From Caulobacter segnis (lineage in GTDB: Bacteria > Pseudomonadota > Alphaproteobacteria > Caulobacterales > Caulobacteraceae): DNA of 64,000 bases. Below the pieces are notes generated by a model. The model ran no database searches and was not told the origin of the DNA. It saw nothing but the letters and a program-made list of their open reading frames with translations. The DNA lies in contig NZ_JARQWW010000003.1 of NCBI RefSeq assembly GCF_029543125.1, positions 1 through 64,000 on the forward strand, given 5' to 3'. Of this stretch, positions 1 through 8,840 are shown one piece after another. The position numbers were made by a program, and so were the translations under genes. The number at the start of each line of letters is the position of its first letter. Position 1 is the first letter of the stretch.

Positions 1-498
1 GGCCGCGTCGAGAAGGGCATCGTGAAGGTCGGCGAGGAAGTCGAGATCGTCGGCATCCGTCCGGTTCAGAAGACGACCTGCACGGGCGTCGAAATGTTCC
101 GCAAGCTGCTGGACCAAGGTCAGGCCGGCGACAACGTGGGCGTGCTGCTGCGCGGCACCAAGCGTGAAGACGTCGAGCGCGGCCAAGTGCTGTGCAAGCC
201 GGGTTCGATCACGCCGCACACGAAGTTCGTGGCCGAAGCCTACATCCTGACCAAGGAAGAAGGCGGCCGTCACACCCCGTTCTTCACCAACTACCGCCCG
301 CAGTTCTACTTCCGCACCACGGACGTGACCGGCATCATCAAGCTGCGCGAAGGCGTTGAGATGATCATGCCGGGCGACAACGCCGAGCTGGACGTCGAGC
401 TGATCACCCCGATCGCCATGGACCAAGGCCTGCGCTTCGCCATCCGCGAAGGCGGCCGCACCGTCGGCGCCGGCGTCGTCGCGAAGATCGTCGAGTAA
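1..498 (+). CDS. tuf: Elongation factor Tu, C-terminal part (5' end outside window)
   Basis: C-terminal 165 residues of EF-Tu, the GTPase that carries aminoacyl-tRNA to the ribosomal A site in the cytoplasm. The frame is already open at base 1, so the start codon and GTP-binding domain lie upstream of the window. Visible are the barrel domains: [41 protein letters not shown] and the closing [13 protein letters not shown]. The family is about 395 residues, so roughly 42% is present. A strong terminator begins 35 bases after the stop, so this copy is transcriptionally separate from the S10 operon 2.5 kb downstream. Whether it is tufA or tufB cannot be decided here. Confidence 0.97.
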   Translation, partial: GRVEKGIVKVGEEVEIVGIRPVQKTTCTGVEMFRKLLDQGQAGDNVGVLLRGTKREDVERGQVLCKPGSITPHTKFVAEAYILTKEEGGRHTPFFTNYRPQFYFRTTDVTGIIKLREGVEMIMPGDNAELDVELITPIAMDQGLRFAIREGGRTVGAGVVAKIVE

Positions 499-532
499 TC
501 TCGACCGTCTCAGCGATCAGCTGATCCAAGCG

Positions 533-569
533 AAGGCCCCGCGGAGCAATCCGCGGGGCCTTTTGCTTT
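533..569 (+). terminator. Intrinsic terminator of tuf
   Basis: A perfect 13-bp stem (533-545 with 550-562, GC-rich core GGCCCCGCGG), a GCAA tetraloop (546-549) and a trailing TTTTGCTTT. It is a textbook rho-independent terminator 35 bases after the tuf stop codon. Confidence 0.93.
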
Positions 570-690
570 CCGATTTACGACCCACGCGATTGGGGCGCGA
601 AGATGACATCGCGGTCATGACCTCGAATTAAGCTGCCCCATTCAGATCGTGCGGATAGCGTCTCCTCATCGGATTCACGGAGGTGACCTC

Positions 691-1566
691 ATGCGCACCC
701 TTATCGCTCTCGGCGCCGCTGGCGTCGCCCTGATGGCCGCTTCGGCCGCCGCCGCCGCCCCCAAGGTCGAGATCGAGCATGCCGCCGCGCGCGTCGTGAT
801 CATTCCCGAGGACCGCTCGGACGTGAAGGTGGAGATCACCAAGCATCACCCCAAGCTGCCCATCAAGATCGAACGCCACGGTGATCAGGTTTCGGTCGAC
901 GGCGGCCTGGGCGGTGTGAACTTCGGCATCATCAAGGTGGATGTGGCCTCGGATGGCATCCGCAACTGCAAGGTCCGCGACGGGCGGGGCTCGGTAGAGA
1001 TACGGGGCGTGGGCAACGTCTCCCTTGAGGACCTGCCTCAAATCGTCATCCGCACACCTCGCCGGGCTGAAGTCTCGGCCGGCGGCGCTGTGTTCGGCGA
1101 CGTGGGCCGGAGCGAAGCCCTGACCCTGGGCAACGCCGGCTGCGGCGACTGGACCATCGCCAACGTGCGCGGCGAGCTGAAGCTGCGTCAGGCCGGCTCG
1201 GGCGACGTGCGCGCCGGCCAAGCCGGTTCTCTGGACGTCAAGGTCGCGGGGTCGGGCGACATCGCCACCCAGGCTGTGGCGGGCGACGTGTCGGTCAGCG
1301 TGGCGGGTTCAGGCAATGTGCAGGTGGCGTCGGTCAGCGGCGACCTGGACGTGAAGATCGCTGGCTCGGGCGACGTGAAGGTTTTGGGCGGCCGAGCTCG
1401 CGAGGTCGGCGTGTCGATCGCCGGTTCGGGCAATCTGGACTTCGGCGGCACGGCCGACAACCTGCGGGCCAAGATCGCCGGCTCTGGCGACGTGCGGGCC
1501 CTGCGGGTGACGGGTGAGGTCAGCAAGTCCGTCGTGGGCTCCGGCGACGTGCGCGTCGGCAGCTGA
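691..1566 (+). CDS. Secreted GIN-domain (DUF2807-like) repeat protein
   Basis: 291-residue exported protein of unknown function. Residues 1-23 form a signal peptide (MRTLIALGAAGVALMAASA followed by an Ala-rich cleavage region). Residues about 25-140 are a beta-rich N-terminal part. From residue 168 to 286 the motif GSG[DN] recurs seven times (starting at 168, 186, 205, 224, 244, 263 and 282) with an 18-20 residue period. This is typical of the GIN/DUF2807 beta-solenoid family, sometimes named 'putative autotransporter adhesin head'. The start is the ATG at 691 because GGAGG lies 7 bases upstream; an in-frame GTG at 649 has no such site. The gene stands alone, followed by its own terminator. 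No substrate or partner is known for the family. Confidence 0.85.
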   Translation: MRTLIALGAAGVALMAASAAAAAPKVEIEHAAARVVIIPEDRSDVKVEITKHHPKLPIKIERHGDQVSVDGGLGGVNFGIIKVDVASDGIRNCKVRDGRGSVEIRGVGNVSLEDLPQIVIRTPRRAEVSAGGAVFGDVGRSEALTLGNAGCGDWTIANVRGELKLRQAGSGDVRAGQAGSLDVKVAGSGDIATQAVAGDVSVSVAGSGNVQVASVSGDLDVKIAGSGDVKVLGGRAREVGVSIAGSGNLDFGGTADNLRAKIAGSGDVRALRVTGEVSKSVVGSGDVRVGS

Positions 1567-1606
1567 GCCCCTTAAAAACTACTTCTCGCTCGATCTTGGA
1601 GAAGCT

Positions 1607-1640
1607 GACGCCCCGGAGGTGATTCCGGGGCGTCTTTTTT
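1607..1640 (+). terminator. Intrinsic terminator of the GIN-domain gene
   Basis: Perfect 11-bp stem GACGCCCCGGA (1607-1617) with TCCGGGGCGTC (1624-1634), 6-base loop, then six T residues. It lies between the plus-strand GIN gene and the end of the convergent beta-barrel gene. The T tract is only on the plus strand, so it mainly serves the GIN gene. Confidence 0.92.
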
Positions 1641-1654
1641 ATCTTCTCTTACGC

Positions 1655-2416
1655 TTAGCGCAGGAAGCCGCCGAACAGACCGCCGATGTCGGTCAGGTCG
1701 GCGCCGGCGCGGTCACGATCCTTCAGCGAGCCGCCGAAGGTGTAACGGACGCCCACGTTGACGCTGTCGGCCTTCAGGTCGGCCAGGTCATCGGATTCGG
1801 CGTGGTTGTAGCCGCCGAAGACGCTCCAGCCGTTGTCGGCGAACTTGTACTCGCCGCCCAGGCCGACGTTCCAGATGTCAGCGTCGACCGGGCCGAAGTC
1901 GGCGTTGGCGTAGCCGAGGTTGGCGTTCAGGCGGAAGTTCTCGTTGACGAAGTAGCGGGCGTCGCCCCGGACGGCCCACAGGTCGGCGTCGGTGTCGTCG
2001 GTCTGGCCGTAGGCCACGACGCCCGACAGGGTGACCTTGTCGAAGTACTTGTGGGCTTCGCCGCCGACGGCCCACACGGTGTCGTCAGCCACGTCGGCCA
2101 GGCCGGCGAAGGCGCCGACGCGCACGCCGCCGTCCAGCAGATAGGTGCCATGCACCGTGCCATAGACGTTGGTGTCGTCGCTGAGCTTGTTGTCCGAGTA
2201 GGACACGGCGCCGTTCAGGGTGACGGTCCAGGGCGTGGTCGTCTGGATGGCGACCGAGCCGTCGACGATGGCCGACGAGCCGTCTTGTTCGAACGCGTTG
2301 GTGTCGACGTTGGTGTAGTTGTAGGCGGCGCCCACGGAGCCGATGGTTTCGGCGAAGGCCGGAGCGGAGGCCAGGACGGCGACGGCCGCAGCGGCGGCGA
2401 ACAGAGTGGTCTTCAT
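1655..2416 (-). CDS. Outer-membrane beta-barrel (porin-like) protein
   Basis: 253-residue predicted outer-membrane protein. Residues 1-22 are a classical signal peptide (MKTTLFAAAAAVAVLASAPAFA, cut before ETIGS in two pieces here: MKTTLFAAAAAVAV then LASAPAFA). The mature part alternates polar and aromatic residues in short strands with turns rich in D, N and G (for example AYNYTNVDTN, SVNVGVRYTFGG), as in small porin or OmpA-like barrels. No named channel family is recognised. The open frame extends upstream to 2548, but the ATG at 2416 is chosen because it begins the signal peptide and has AAGGGG about 12 bases upstream. It converges on the GIN gene and is divergent from the S10 operon. A Pho-box-like half site lies about 145 bases upstream. 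Confidence 0.8.
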   Translation of the reverse strand: MKTTLFAAAAAVAVLASAPAFAETIGSVGAAYNYTNVDTNAFEQDGSSAIVDGSVAIQTTTPWTVTLNGAVSYSDNKLSDDTNVYGTVHGTYLLDGGVRVGAFAGLADVADDTVWAVGGEAHKYFDKVTLSGVVAYGQTDDTDADLWAVRGDARYFVNENFRLNANLGYANADFGPVDADIWNVGLGGEYKFADNGWSVFGGYNHAESDDLADLKADSVNVGVRYTFGGSLKDRDRAGADLTDIGGLFGGFLR

Positions 2417-2796
2417 GAGTTGGGTAATCCCCTTTGGATGAACATCCGGCTGGCGATCGGTCGTTATGAGGGGGAGGGCCTCTCGTCCGCCGGTGAGGGG
2501 CAGGTATGGAGCTTCGCCACAGGCCGCAATCGGCTGGGCGCTGCTCACGACATGATTGATGCAGTTTTATGACACTTGCGGAGGCGGAACATGTCCCTAT
2601 CGCGAGGGCGAGCGCCCGTTCGTTTTGGATAATCTCGGTCTGCCTAGAAAATTTCTCCAAGCCGAAACTAATTTCGCCTCGTCGCGGGGGGAGTGGTCTG
2701 ACGCGCTTGACGTTCCCGGAATCGCGGAGTAAACACCGCCCCTCTGTTGGACCGGCTGTGAGCTTCGGCTCAGACGCGGACCGCGGAACGACCTGA

Positions 2797-2810
2797 TATA
2801 GTGCTAAATC
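2797..2810 (+). promoter_or_regulatory. Predicted -10 region of the S10 operon promoter
   Basis: GCTAAATC (2803-2810) is an exact match to the GCTANAWC -10 element described for the Caulobacter housekeeping sigma factor; TATAGT (2797-2802) directly precedes it. The -35 is not clear: GGAACGAC at about the right distance is a weak match to TTGACG, and a TTGACG at 2707-2712 is too far away. Transcription from here would give a leader of about 150 bases before rpsJ. Confidence 0.5.
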
Positions 2811-2828
2811 TGGCGCGTTCGGGATTGG

Positions 2829-2900
2829 CCCACACGATTATCGTGCGGGTCTTTATCGTTTGTGCGGGCGTCGCGTTTCCGAGAGCCGAAAGGTTTTCGG
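2829..2900 (+). promoter_or_regulatory. Leader hairpins upstream of rpsJ
   Basis: Two hairpins lie in the rpsJ leader. The first pairs CCCACACGA (2829-2837) with TCGTGCGGG (2841-2849), with one A-C mismatch, and is followed by TCTTTATCGTTT. The second pairs CCGAAA (2886-2891) with TTTCGG (2895-2900), followed by GTCGGTCTTTG. In E. coli the S10 leader is the target of L4 autoregulation. Whether these hairpins do the same is inference. Confidence 0.35.
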
Positions 2901-2965
2901 GTCGGTCTTTGAAATGGTTCGAGACACGCGGGCGGATCGCCGTCTGTAGGGAATAGAAGAGCGAT

Positions 2966-3274
2966 ATGGATCGTCAGAACATCCGCATCCGGCTCAAGGC
3001 CTTCGATCACCGCGTGCTGGATCATTCCACGCGCGAGATCGTCAATACGGCCAAGCGCACGGGCGCCACAGTGCGCGGGCCTATCCCGCTGCCGACCCTG
3101 ATTGAAAAATTCACCGTCAACCGTTCGCCGCACGTCGACAAGAAGTCGCGCGAACAGTTCGAGATCCGCACGCACAAGCGCGTGCTCGACATCGTCGATC
3201 CCACCCCGCAGACCGTGGACGCGCTCATGAAGCTCGACCTGTCCGCCGGCGTGGACGTCGAGATCAAGCTGTAA
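2966..3274 (+). CDS. rpsJ: 30S ribosomal protein S10
   Basis: S10 (NusE), a head protein of the small subunit that also joins the Nus antitermination complex. 102 residues, the usual length. Diagnostic stretches are [14 protein letters not shown] at the N-terminus, RGPIPLPT in the long loop and [18 protein letters not shown]. The start ATG follows AGAAGAG. This is the first gene of the superoperon and is 13 bases from rplC. Confidence 0.98.
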   Translation: MDRQNIRIRLKAFDHRVLDHSTREIVNTAKRTGATVRGPIPLPTLIEKFTVNRSPHVDKKSREQFEIRTHKRVLDIVDPTPQTVDALMKLDLSAGVDVEIKL

Positions 3275-3287
3275 GGAGATAGCGAGT

Positions 3288-4061
3288 ATGGCTCTCCCCA
3301 CTCAGCGCACCGGCGTGATCGCCAAGAAGCTCGGCATGACCCGCTTCTTCGACGAAACCGGCCAGCATGTGCCGGTCACCGTCCTGTCTCTGGACGGCTG
3401 CCAGGTCACGGCCCAGCGCACCAAGGAAAAGGACGGCTACGTCGCCCTTCAACTCGGCGCCGGCGCCAAGAAGCCCAAGAACACCACGCAAGCTCTTCGC
3501 GGCCAGTTCGCGAAGGCGGCCGTCGAGCCGAAGCGCGTCGTGGCTGAATTCCGCGTCGAGGAAGACGCCCTGATCGAAGTCGGCTCCGAGCTGACCGCCG
3601 ACCACTACGTCGCCGGCCAGAAGGTGGACATCCAGGGCATCACCGTCGGTAAGGGTTTCGCCGGCGCCATGAAGCGCTGGAACTTCGGCGGTCTGCGCGC
3701 CACGCACGGTGTGTCGGTGTCTCACCGTTCGCACGGTTCGACCGGTAACCGCCAGGATCCGGGTCGTACGTTCCCGGGCAAGAAGATGGCCGGTCACCTC
3801 GGCCAAGAAACTGTCACCACCCTCAACGTCACGGTCTGGAAAGTGGACGCCGAGCGCGGCCTGATCCTGATCAAGGGCGCCGTTCCGGGTTCGGAAGGCT
3901 CCTACGTGAAGGTGCGCGACGCGATTAAGTCGGCTCTGCCGGCTGACGCTCCGAAGCCGGCTGGCTTCCGCAAGGCTGGCGCCGCTCCGGTCGCCGCTGC
4001 TGAACCCGCCGTCGAAGAAGCTCCGGCTGCCGAAGCTCCGGCTGAAGGGGGCGAAGCCTAA
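3288..4061 (+). CDS. rplC: 50S ribosomal protein L3
   Basis: L3 binds near the 3' end of 23S rRNA and is an early assembly protein. 257 residues, longer than E. coli L3 (209) because of a C-terminal tail (about 215-257) rich in A, P and E. The family signature [19 protein letters not shown] is at about 133-151. Gln156 in NRQDPGR aligns with the glutamine methylated by PrmB in E. coli. AAGGAG lies upstream of the ATG. The stop shares one base with the rplD start (TAATG), which suggests translational coupling. The tail is a lineage-type extension and not a fusion to a recognised domain. Confidence 0.98.
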   Translation: MALPTQRTGVIAKKLGMTRFFDETGQHVPVTVLSLDGCQVTAQRTKEKDGYVALQLGAGAKKPKNTTQALRGQFAKAAVEPKRVVAEFRVEEDALIEVGSELTADHYVAGQKVDIQGITVGKGFAGAMKRWNFGGLRATHGVSVSHRSHGSTGNRQDPGRTFPGKKMAGHLGQETVTTLNVTVWKVDAERGLILIKGAVPGSEGSYVKVRDAIKSALPADAPKPAGFRKAGAAPVAAAEPAVEEAPAAEAPAEGGEA

Positions 4062-4693
4062 TGAAACTCGACGTCATCAATCTTGACGGCGGCAAGGCCG
4101 GCTCGGTCGAACTCTCCGACGCCATCTTCGGCATCGAAGAGATCCGGGGCGACATCCTGCAGCGCGTCGTTACCTGGCAGCTGGCCAAGCGCCGCTCGGG
4201 CAACCACAAGATTCAAGTCCGCAACGAGGTCTCTCGTACGGGCAAGAAGATGTACAAGCAGAAGGGCACCGGCGGCGCTCGTCACGGCTCGCGTCGTGCG
4301 GCTCAGTTCGTCGGCGGCGCCAAGGCCCACGGGCCGGTCGTCCGCAGCCATGCGTTCGACCTGCCCAAGAAGGTCCGCGCCCTGGCTCTGAAGCACGCCC
4401 TGTCGTCGAAGGCCAAGACCGGTTCGATCGTCGTTCTCGACGCCGCGACCCTGTCGGAGCCGAAGACGGCCGCCCTGCGCGCCAACTTCGAAAAGATCGG
4501 CCTGAAGAACGCGCTGATCATCGCCGGTCCGGAAGTGGACGCGAACTTCAAGCTCGCGGCCCGCAACATCCCGAACGTCGATGTGCTGCCGAACGCCGGC
4601 CTGAACGTCTACGACGTCCTGCGTCGCAACACCCTGGTGCTGACCAAGTCGGCCGTGGAAGCGATCGGCGTCCGTTTTGAGGAGGCTGCGTAA
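4061..4693 (+). CDS. rplD: 50S ribosomal protein L4
   Basis: L4 lines the peptide exit tunnel with its extended loop; in E. coli it also represses its own operon by binding the S10 leader. 210 residues, normal length. The tunnel loop is seen as [19 protein letters not shown] at about 69-87, and the globular part contains [17 protein letters not shown]. It overlaps both neighbours by one base (TAATG), so rplC, rplD and rplW should be translated in step. If the leader hairpins upstream of rpsJ are a control site, this protein is the natural candidate to bind them. Confidence 0.98.
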   Translation: MKLDVINLDGGKAGSVELSDAIFGIEEIRGDILQRVVTWQLAKRRSGNHKIQVRNEVSRTGKKMYKQKGTGGARHGSRRAAQFVGGAKAHGPVVRSHAFDLPKKVRALALKHALSSKAKTGSIVVLDAATLSEPKTAALRANFEKIGLKNALIIAGPEVDANFKLAARNIPNVDVLPNAGLNVYDVLRRNTLVLTKSAVEAIGVRFEEAA

Positions 4694-4989
4694 TGGCCGC
4701 CACCGCCCGTCACTACGACACCATCCTGTCGCCGGTGATCACCGAGAAGGCCACCCTGCTCAGCGAGCAGAACAAGGTCGTCTTCAAGGTGGCTTCCGAC
4801 GCCTCGAAGGATGAGATCGCCGCTGCGGTCGAAGAGCTGTTCAAGGTCAAGGTCACGAAGGTCAACACCGTCGTCACCAAGGGCAAGACCAAGCGCTTCC
4901 GCGGCATCCTGGGTCGTCGCTCCGACGTCAAAAAAGCCATCGTGACCCTGGCCGAAGGCCAGTCGATCGACATCACCACGGGGCTCTGA
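4693..4989 (+). CDS. rplW: 50S ribosomal protein L23
   Basis: L23 sits at the tunnel exit and is the docking site for trigger factor and SRP. 98 residues. Diagnostic features are [18 protein letters not shown] at the N-terminus and [20 protein letters not shown], the basic loop before the last strand. The start overlaps the rplD stop by one base, and rplB begins 3 bases after its stop. Confidence 0.98.
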   Translation: MAATARHYDTILSPVITEKATLLSEQNKVVFKVASDASKDEIAAAVEELFKVKVTKVNTVVTKGKTKRFRGILGRRSDVKKAIVTLAEGQSIDITTGL

Positions 4990-4992
4990 TCC

Positions 4993-5832
4993 ATGGCTCT
5001 GAAGACTTTCAATCCGACCTCGCCGGGCCGCCGCGCCCTCGTGCTGGTCGACCGTAGCGAGCTCCACAAGGGCAAGCCCGAAAAGACCCTCGTCGAGGGT
5101 CTGACCAAGTCGGGCGGCCGTGGCGGCAACGGCCGGATCGCTGTCCGCTTCCGCGGCGGCGGCGCCAAGCGCCTGTACCGCATCGTGGACTTCAAGCGTC
5201 GCAAGTTCGACGTGCCGGCCACGGTCGAGCGCCTGGAATATGACCCGAACCGTTCGGCCTTCATCGCCCTGGTGAAGTACGCCGACGGCGAGCTGGCCTA
5301 CATTCTGGCCCCGCAACGCCTGAAGGCCGGTGACGAGATCATCGCCGCCGAGAAGGTCGACGTGAAGCCGGGCAACGCCTCGCCGCTGCGCTCGATGCCG
5401 ATCGGCACGATCATCCACAACATCGAGCTGAAGCCCGCCAAGGGCGGCCAGATCGCCCGTTCGGCCGGCGCCTACGCCCAGCTGGTCGGTCGTGACGGCG
5501 GCTACGCCCAGATCCGTCTCGGCTCGGGTGAACTGCGCATGGTTCCGGACAGCTGCATGGCCACGGTCGGCGCTGTGTCGAACCAGGACCACATGAACCA
5601 GAACCTCGGCAAGGCCGGTCGTTCTCGTCATCTGGGCCGGCGTCCGCACGTTCGCGGTGTCGCCATGAACCCGGTCGACCACCCGCACGGCGGTGGTGAA
5701 GGCCGCACCTCGGGCGGCCGTCACCCGGTCACTCCGTGGGGCGTCCCGACCAAGGGCCGCAAGACCCGCAAGAACAAGGCTACGGATAAGTTCATCATCC
5801 GCAGCCGTCACAAAGCTAAGAAGGCGCGCTAA
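4993..5832 (+). CDS. rplB: 50S ribosomal protein L2
   Basis: L2 is needed for subunit association and peptidyl transfer. 279 residues, close to the usual 273-280. [17 protein letters not shown] and the C-terminal signature [20 protein letters not shown] (about 225-244), containing the conserved histidine near the peptidyl transferase centre, identify it. The gene lies 3 bases from rplW and 3 bases from rpsS. Confidence 0.98.
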   Translation: MALKTFNPTSPGRRALVLVDRSELHKGKPEKTLVEGLTKSGGRGGNGRIAVRFRGGGAKRLYRIVDFKRRKFDVPATVERLEYDPNRSAFIALVKYADGELAYILAPQRLKAGDEIIAAEKVDVKPGNASPLRSMPIGTIIHNIELKPAKGGQIARSAGAYAQLVGRDGGYAQIRLGSGELRMVPDSCMATVGAVSNQDHMNQNLGKAGRSRHLGRRPHVRGVAMNPVDHPHGGGEGRTSGGRHPVTPWGVPTKGRKTRKNKATDKFIIRSRHKAKKAR

Positions 5833-5835
5833 GCG

Positions 5836-6114
5836 ATGACCCGCTCCGTCTGGAAAGGCCCGTTTGTCGACGGGTACCTCCTGAAGAAGGCCGACGCCGC
5901 TCTGTCGTCGGGCCGCAAGGACGTGATCAAGACCTGGTCGCGCCGCTCCACGATCATGCCGCAGTTCGTCGGTCTGACGTTCGGCGTCTACAACGGCCAG
6001 AAGCACGTTCCCGTGCTCGTGTCGGAAGACATGGTCGGCATGAAGTTCGGTGAGTTCTCGCCTACGCGGAACTTCCCCGGCCACGCTGCCGACAAGAAGG
6101 CCAAGAGGAAGTAG
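5836..6114 (+). CDS. rpsS: 30S ribosomal protein S19
   Basis: S19 forms a complex with S13 at the head of the small subunit and contacts the A-site tRNA. 92 residues. It carries [18 protein letters not shown] at the N-terminus and [19 protein letters not shown] near the C-terminus, both typical. Packed tightly between rplB and rplV, with 3-base gaps. Confidence 0.98.
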   Translation: MTRSVWKGPFVDGYLLKKADAALSSGRKDVIKTWSRRSTIMPQFVGLTFGVYNGQKHVPVLVSEDMVGMKFGEFSPTRNFPGHAADKKAKRK

Positions 6115-6117
6115 GCC

Positions 6118-6498
6118 ATGTCGAAGCAAGCTAAAGCCCGTCGGGTAAAGCCGACTGAAGCCATGGCGAAGGTCGTGAACCTGCGCACCAGCGCCCGGAA
6201 GCTGAACCTCGTGGCTCAGTCGATCCGCGGCCTGAAGGTGCAGCGCGCCCTCAACGAGCTCGAGTTCAGCCACAAGCGCATCGCCAAGGATGTGCGCAAG
6301 GCTCTGTACTCGGCCATCTCGAACGCCGAAAACAACCACAACCTCGACATCGACAGCCTGATCGTCGCTGAAGCGTTTGTGGGCAAGAACCTGGTCATGA
6401 AGCGCTTCTCGCCGCGTGCTCGCGGTCGCGCTTCGCGTATCGAAAAGCCGTTCTCCGAGATCACCATCGTGGTCCGCGAACTGGGTGAGGCCGCCTGA
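6118..6498 (+). CDS. rplV: 50S ribosomal protein L22
   Basis: L22 lines the exit tunnel opposite L4. 126 residues. The conserved helix [20 protein letters not shown] and the tunnel hairpin region [20 protein letters not shown] (about 100-119) identify it. The start ATG follows AGGAAGTAGGCC. The stop overlaps the rpsC start by one base (TGATG). Confidence 0.97.
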   Translation: MSKQAKARRVKPTEAMAKVVNLRTSARKLNLVAQSIRGLKVQRALNELEFSHKRIAKDVRKALYSAISNAENNHNLDIDSLIVAEAFVGKNLVMKRFSPRARGRASRIEKPFSEITIVVRELGEAA

Positions 6499-7250
6499 TG
6501 GGTCAGAAAGTCAATCCGGTCGGGCTGCGGCTCGGCGTCAACCGCACCTGGGACAGCCGTTGGTTCGCCGACGGCGACCAGTACGGCAAGCTGCTGCACC
6601 AGGACATCAAGGTGCGCCGCTTCCTGAAGGACCGTCTGAACGCCGCCGGCGTTTCGCGCATCCTGATCGAGCGTCCGCACAAGAAGTGCCGCGTGACCAT
6701 CTACGCTGCGCGTCCGGGCGTGATCATCGGCAAGAAGGGCGCCGACATCGACAAGCTCCGCAAGGACCTGTCGGGCCTGACCGAAGGCGAAGTTCACCTG
6801 AACATCGTTGAAGTCCGCAAGCCTGAGACCGACGCCCAGCTGGTGGCCGAGAACATCGCCCAGCAGCTCGAGCGCCGCGTCGCCTTCCGTCGCGCGATGA
6901 AGCGTTCGATCCAGTCCGCCATGCGTCTCGGCGCCAAGGGCATCCGGATCAACGTCTCGGGCCGCCTCGGCGGCGCCGAAATCGCCCGCATGGAGTGGTA
7001 CCGCGAAGGTCGCGTGCCGCTGCACACCCTGCGCGCGGACATCGACTACGGCTTCGCTGAAGCCAAGACCACCTACGGCATCATCGGCGTGAAGACCTGG
7101 ATCTTCAAAGGCGAAGTGCTGGAACATGACCCGATGGCGCTGGACAAGCGTCTCGCCACTGAATCCGGCCCGGCCGGCGAAGGCGGCGGACGTGAGCGTG
7201 GCGATCGCCCGGACCGCGGCGACCGTCGTGACCGTCGCGAGCGCGCGTAA
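6498..7250 (+). CDS. rpsC: 30S ribosomal protein S3
   Basis: S3 lies at the mRNA entry tunnel and takes part in helicase activity. 250 residues. The KH domain motif [10 protein letters not shown] is at 75-84, and the C-terminal domain carries [19 protein letters not shown] and [20 protein letters not shown] charged tail of about 20 residues ([19 protein letters not shown]) extends the protein; such tails are common in alphaproteobacteria. AGGCC and GGGTGA precede the ATG, which overlaps the rplV stop. Confidence 0.98.
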   Translation: MGQKVNPVGLRLGVNRTWDSRWFADGDQYGKLLHQDIKVRRFLKDRLNAAGVSRILIERPHKKCRVTIYAARPGVIIGKKGADIDKLRKDLSGLTEGEVHLNIVEVRKPETDAQLVAENIAQQLERRVAFRRAMKRSIQSAMRLGAKGIRINVSGRLGGAEIARMEWYREGRVPLHTLRADIDYGFAEAKTTYGIIGVKTWIFKGEVLEHDPMALDKRLATESGPAGEGGGRERGDRPDRGDRRDRRERA

Positions 7251-7263
7251 GGATTAGAGCGCC

Positions 7264-7695
7264 ATGCTGTCACCGAAACGCACTACGTACCGCAAGCAGT
7301 TCAAGGGCCGTATCCACGGCAACACCAAGGGCGGCGCTGCGCTGAACTTCGGCGCCTACGGCCTGAAGGCTGTTGAGCCGGAGCGCATCACCGCTCGTCA
7401 GATCGAGGCTGCTCGTCGGGCGATCACCCGCCAGATGAAGCGTCAAGGCCGCGTCTGGATCCGTATCTTCCCGGACGTGCCGGTCACCGGCAAGCCCGCC
7501 GAAGTCCGGATGGGTAAAGGTAAGGGCGCCGTGGACCATTGGGCCGCGCGCGTCGCTCCGGGCCGCATCATGTTCGAAATCGACGGCGTGCCGGACGATA
7601 TCGCTCGTGAAGCTCTGAAGCTCGGCGCCGCCAAGCTTCCGATCCGCACCCGCATCGTCACCCGGCTCGACGCCGGCATCGCGATGGAGGCCTAA
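7264..7695 (+). CDS. rplP: 50S ribosomal protein L16
   Basis: L16 organises the A-site and binds late in 50S assembly. 143 residues. It begins [16 protein letters not shown] and contains [20 protein letters not shown] (about 61-80) and [19 protein letters not shown]. The gap from rpsC is 13 bases; AGGATTAGAG supplies the binding site. Confidence 0.98.
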   Translation: MLSPKRTTYRKQFKGRIHGNTKGGAALNFGAYGLKAVEPERITARQIEAARRAITRQMKRQGRVWIRIFPDVPVTGKPAEVRMGKGKGAVDHWAARVAPGRIMFEIDGVPDDIAREALKLGAAKLPIRTRIVTRLDAGIAMEA

Positions 7696-7697
7696 CT

Positions 7698-7889
7698 ATG
7701 AAGATCGCCGACATCCGGGCCATGACGCCCGATCAACTGGCCGAGAACCTGCTGAACCTGAAGAAGGAGCAGTTCAACCTGCGCTTCCAGGCGGCGACCG
7801 GCCAGGTCGAAAAGACCCACCGCGTTGACGAGATCCGCAAGGATATCGCCCGCATCAAGACCGTGCTGCGCGCCAAGGCCGCGGCGTAA
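7698..7889 (+). CDS. rpmC: 50S ribosomal protein L29
   Basis: L29, a two-helix protein next to L23 at the tunnel exit. 63 residues, standard length. The conserved core is [19 protein letters not shown] followed by [11 protein letters not shown]. It starts 2 bases after the rplP stop, and an in-frame GGAGG within the end of rplP probably serves as its ribosome binding site. Confidence 0.96.
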   Translation: MKIADIRAMTPDQLAENLLNLKKEQFNLRFQAATGQVEKTHRVDEIRKDIARIKTVLRAKAAA

Positions 7890-7899
7890 GGAGAACGAT

Positions 7900-8139
7900 A
7901 TGCCCAAGCGTATCCTCGAAGGGGTGGTCGTCTCCGACAAGGGCGACAAGACGGTTGTGGTGAAGGTCGAACGGACCATCCTGCACCCGGTGCTCCGCAA
8001 GACCGTTCGTCGGTCCAAGAAGTACCACGCCCACGACGAAGCCAATGCGTACAAGACGGGCGAACTCGCCCGCATCATCGAGTGCGCGCCGAAGTCCAAG
8101 CTGAAGACCTGGGAAGTCCTTCCCAAGGCTTCCGCTTAA
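7900..8139 (+). CDS. rpsQ: 30S ribosomal protein S17
   Basis: S17, an OB-fold primary 16S rRNA binding protein. 79 residues. Core motifs are [18 protein letters not shown] and [16 protein letters not shown]. An open frame continues 25 codons upstream into rpmC, but the ATG at 7900 is preceded by TAAGGAGAACGAT and gives the family length, so it is taken as the start. Confidence 0.97.
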   Translation: MPKRILEGVVVSDKGDKTVVVKVERTILHPVLRKTVRRSKKYHAHDEANAYKTGELARIIECAPKSKLKTWEVLPKASA

Positions 8140-8157
8140 AGTCTGGAAGGTTAAGCC

Positions 8158-8526
8158 ATGATCCAGATGCAAACTAACCTGGACGTCGCCGATAACTCAG
8201 GCGCTCGCCGGGTCATGTGCATCAAGGTGCTGGGCGGCGCTAAGCGTCGTTACGCACACGTCGGGGACGTCATCGTCGTCTCCGTGAAGGAAGCGATTCC
8301 CCGCGGCCGCGTGAAGAAGGGCGACGTTCTGCGCGCCATCGTCGTGCGCACCAGCCAGGGCATCAAGCGCAAAGACGGTTCGATGATCCGCTTCGACAAG
8401 AACGCGGCCGTCATCGTCAACAAGCAGAGCGAGCCGGTCGGCACGCGGATCTTCGGCCCGGTTCCCCGTGAACTGCGCGCCAAGAACCACATGAAGATCA
8501 TCTCCCTCGCCCCCGAGGTGCTGTAA
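8158..8526 (+). CDS. rplN: 50S ribosomal protein L14
   Basis: L14 forms an inter-subunit bridge and is the contact for the silencing factor RsfS. Exactly 122 residues as in most bacteria. [20 protein letters not shown] at the start and [20 protein letters not shown] identify it. Its TAATG overlaps the rplX start by one base. Confidence 0.98.
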   Translation: MIQMQTNLDVADNSGARRVMCIKVLGGAKRRYAHVGDVIVVSVKEAIPRGRVKKGDVLRAIVVRTSQGIKRKDGSMIRFDKNAAVIVNKQSEPVGTRIFGPVPRELRAKNHMKIISLAPEVL

Positions 8527-8840
8527 TGGCCGCGAAGATCAAGAAGGGTGACCGCGTCGTCGTGCTCACCGGCAAGGACAAGGGCAAGCAAGGCTCCGTC
8601 CTGGCCGTCTTCCCGAAGGAAGAGCGCGTTGTGGTGGAAGGCCTGAACATCGTTCAGCGCCACACCCGTCCGACCCAGGGCGATCCCCAGGGCGGCATCA
8701 AGAACAAGGAAGCTCCGCTGCACGTCTCGAACGTCGCGCTGGTGGACTCCAAGGGCAAGGCGACCCGCGTCGGCTTCCGCGTGGAAGGCGACAAGAAGGT
8801 CCGCGTGGCCAAGACCACGGGCGAGGTGATCAATGGCTGA
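8526..8840 (+). CDS. rplX: 50S ribosomal protein L24
   Basis: L24, an assembly initiator with a KOW motif. 104 residues. The KOW region is [20 protein letters not shown] (about 6-25), followed by [20 protein letters not shown]. Its last 8 bases overlap the start of rplE (ATGGCTGA), an arrangement that favours coupled translation. Confidence 0.97.
   Translation: MAAKIKKGDRVVVLTGKDKGKQGSVLAVFPKEERVVVEGLNIVQRHTRPTQGDPQGGIKNKEAPLHVSNVALVDSKGKATRVGFRVEGDKKVRVAKTTGEVING

Larger units (their letters stand above)
2417..2965. other. Gene-free region between the beta-barrel gene and rpsJ
   Basis: 549 bases with no convincing gene on either strand; the short open frames here lack ribosome binding sites and consistent codon use. 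The left part (2417-about 2600) should hold the promoter of the minus-strand beta-barrel gene. The right part (about 2700-2965) holds the S10 operon promoter and a roughly 150-base leader with two hairpins, listed separately. Confidence 0.7.

Noticed and set aside
1150..1560. Tandem DNA repeat or CRISPR-like array in the GIN gene
   Set aside because: The recurring GSG[DN] coding units are degenerate at the DNA level and continue the open frame, so this is a protein repeat.
2569..2796. 75-codon open frame before the S10 promoter
   Set aside because: No Shine-Dalgarno, mixed codon use and overlap with the predicted promoter region; no recognisable protein.
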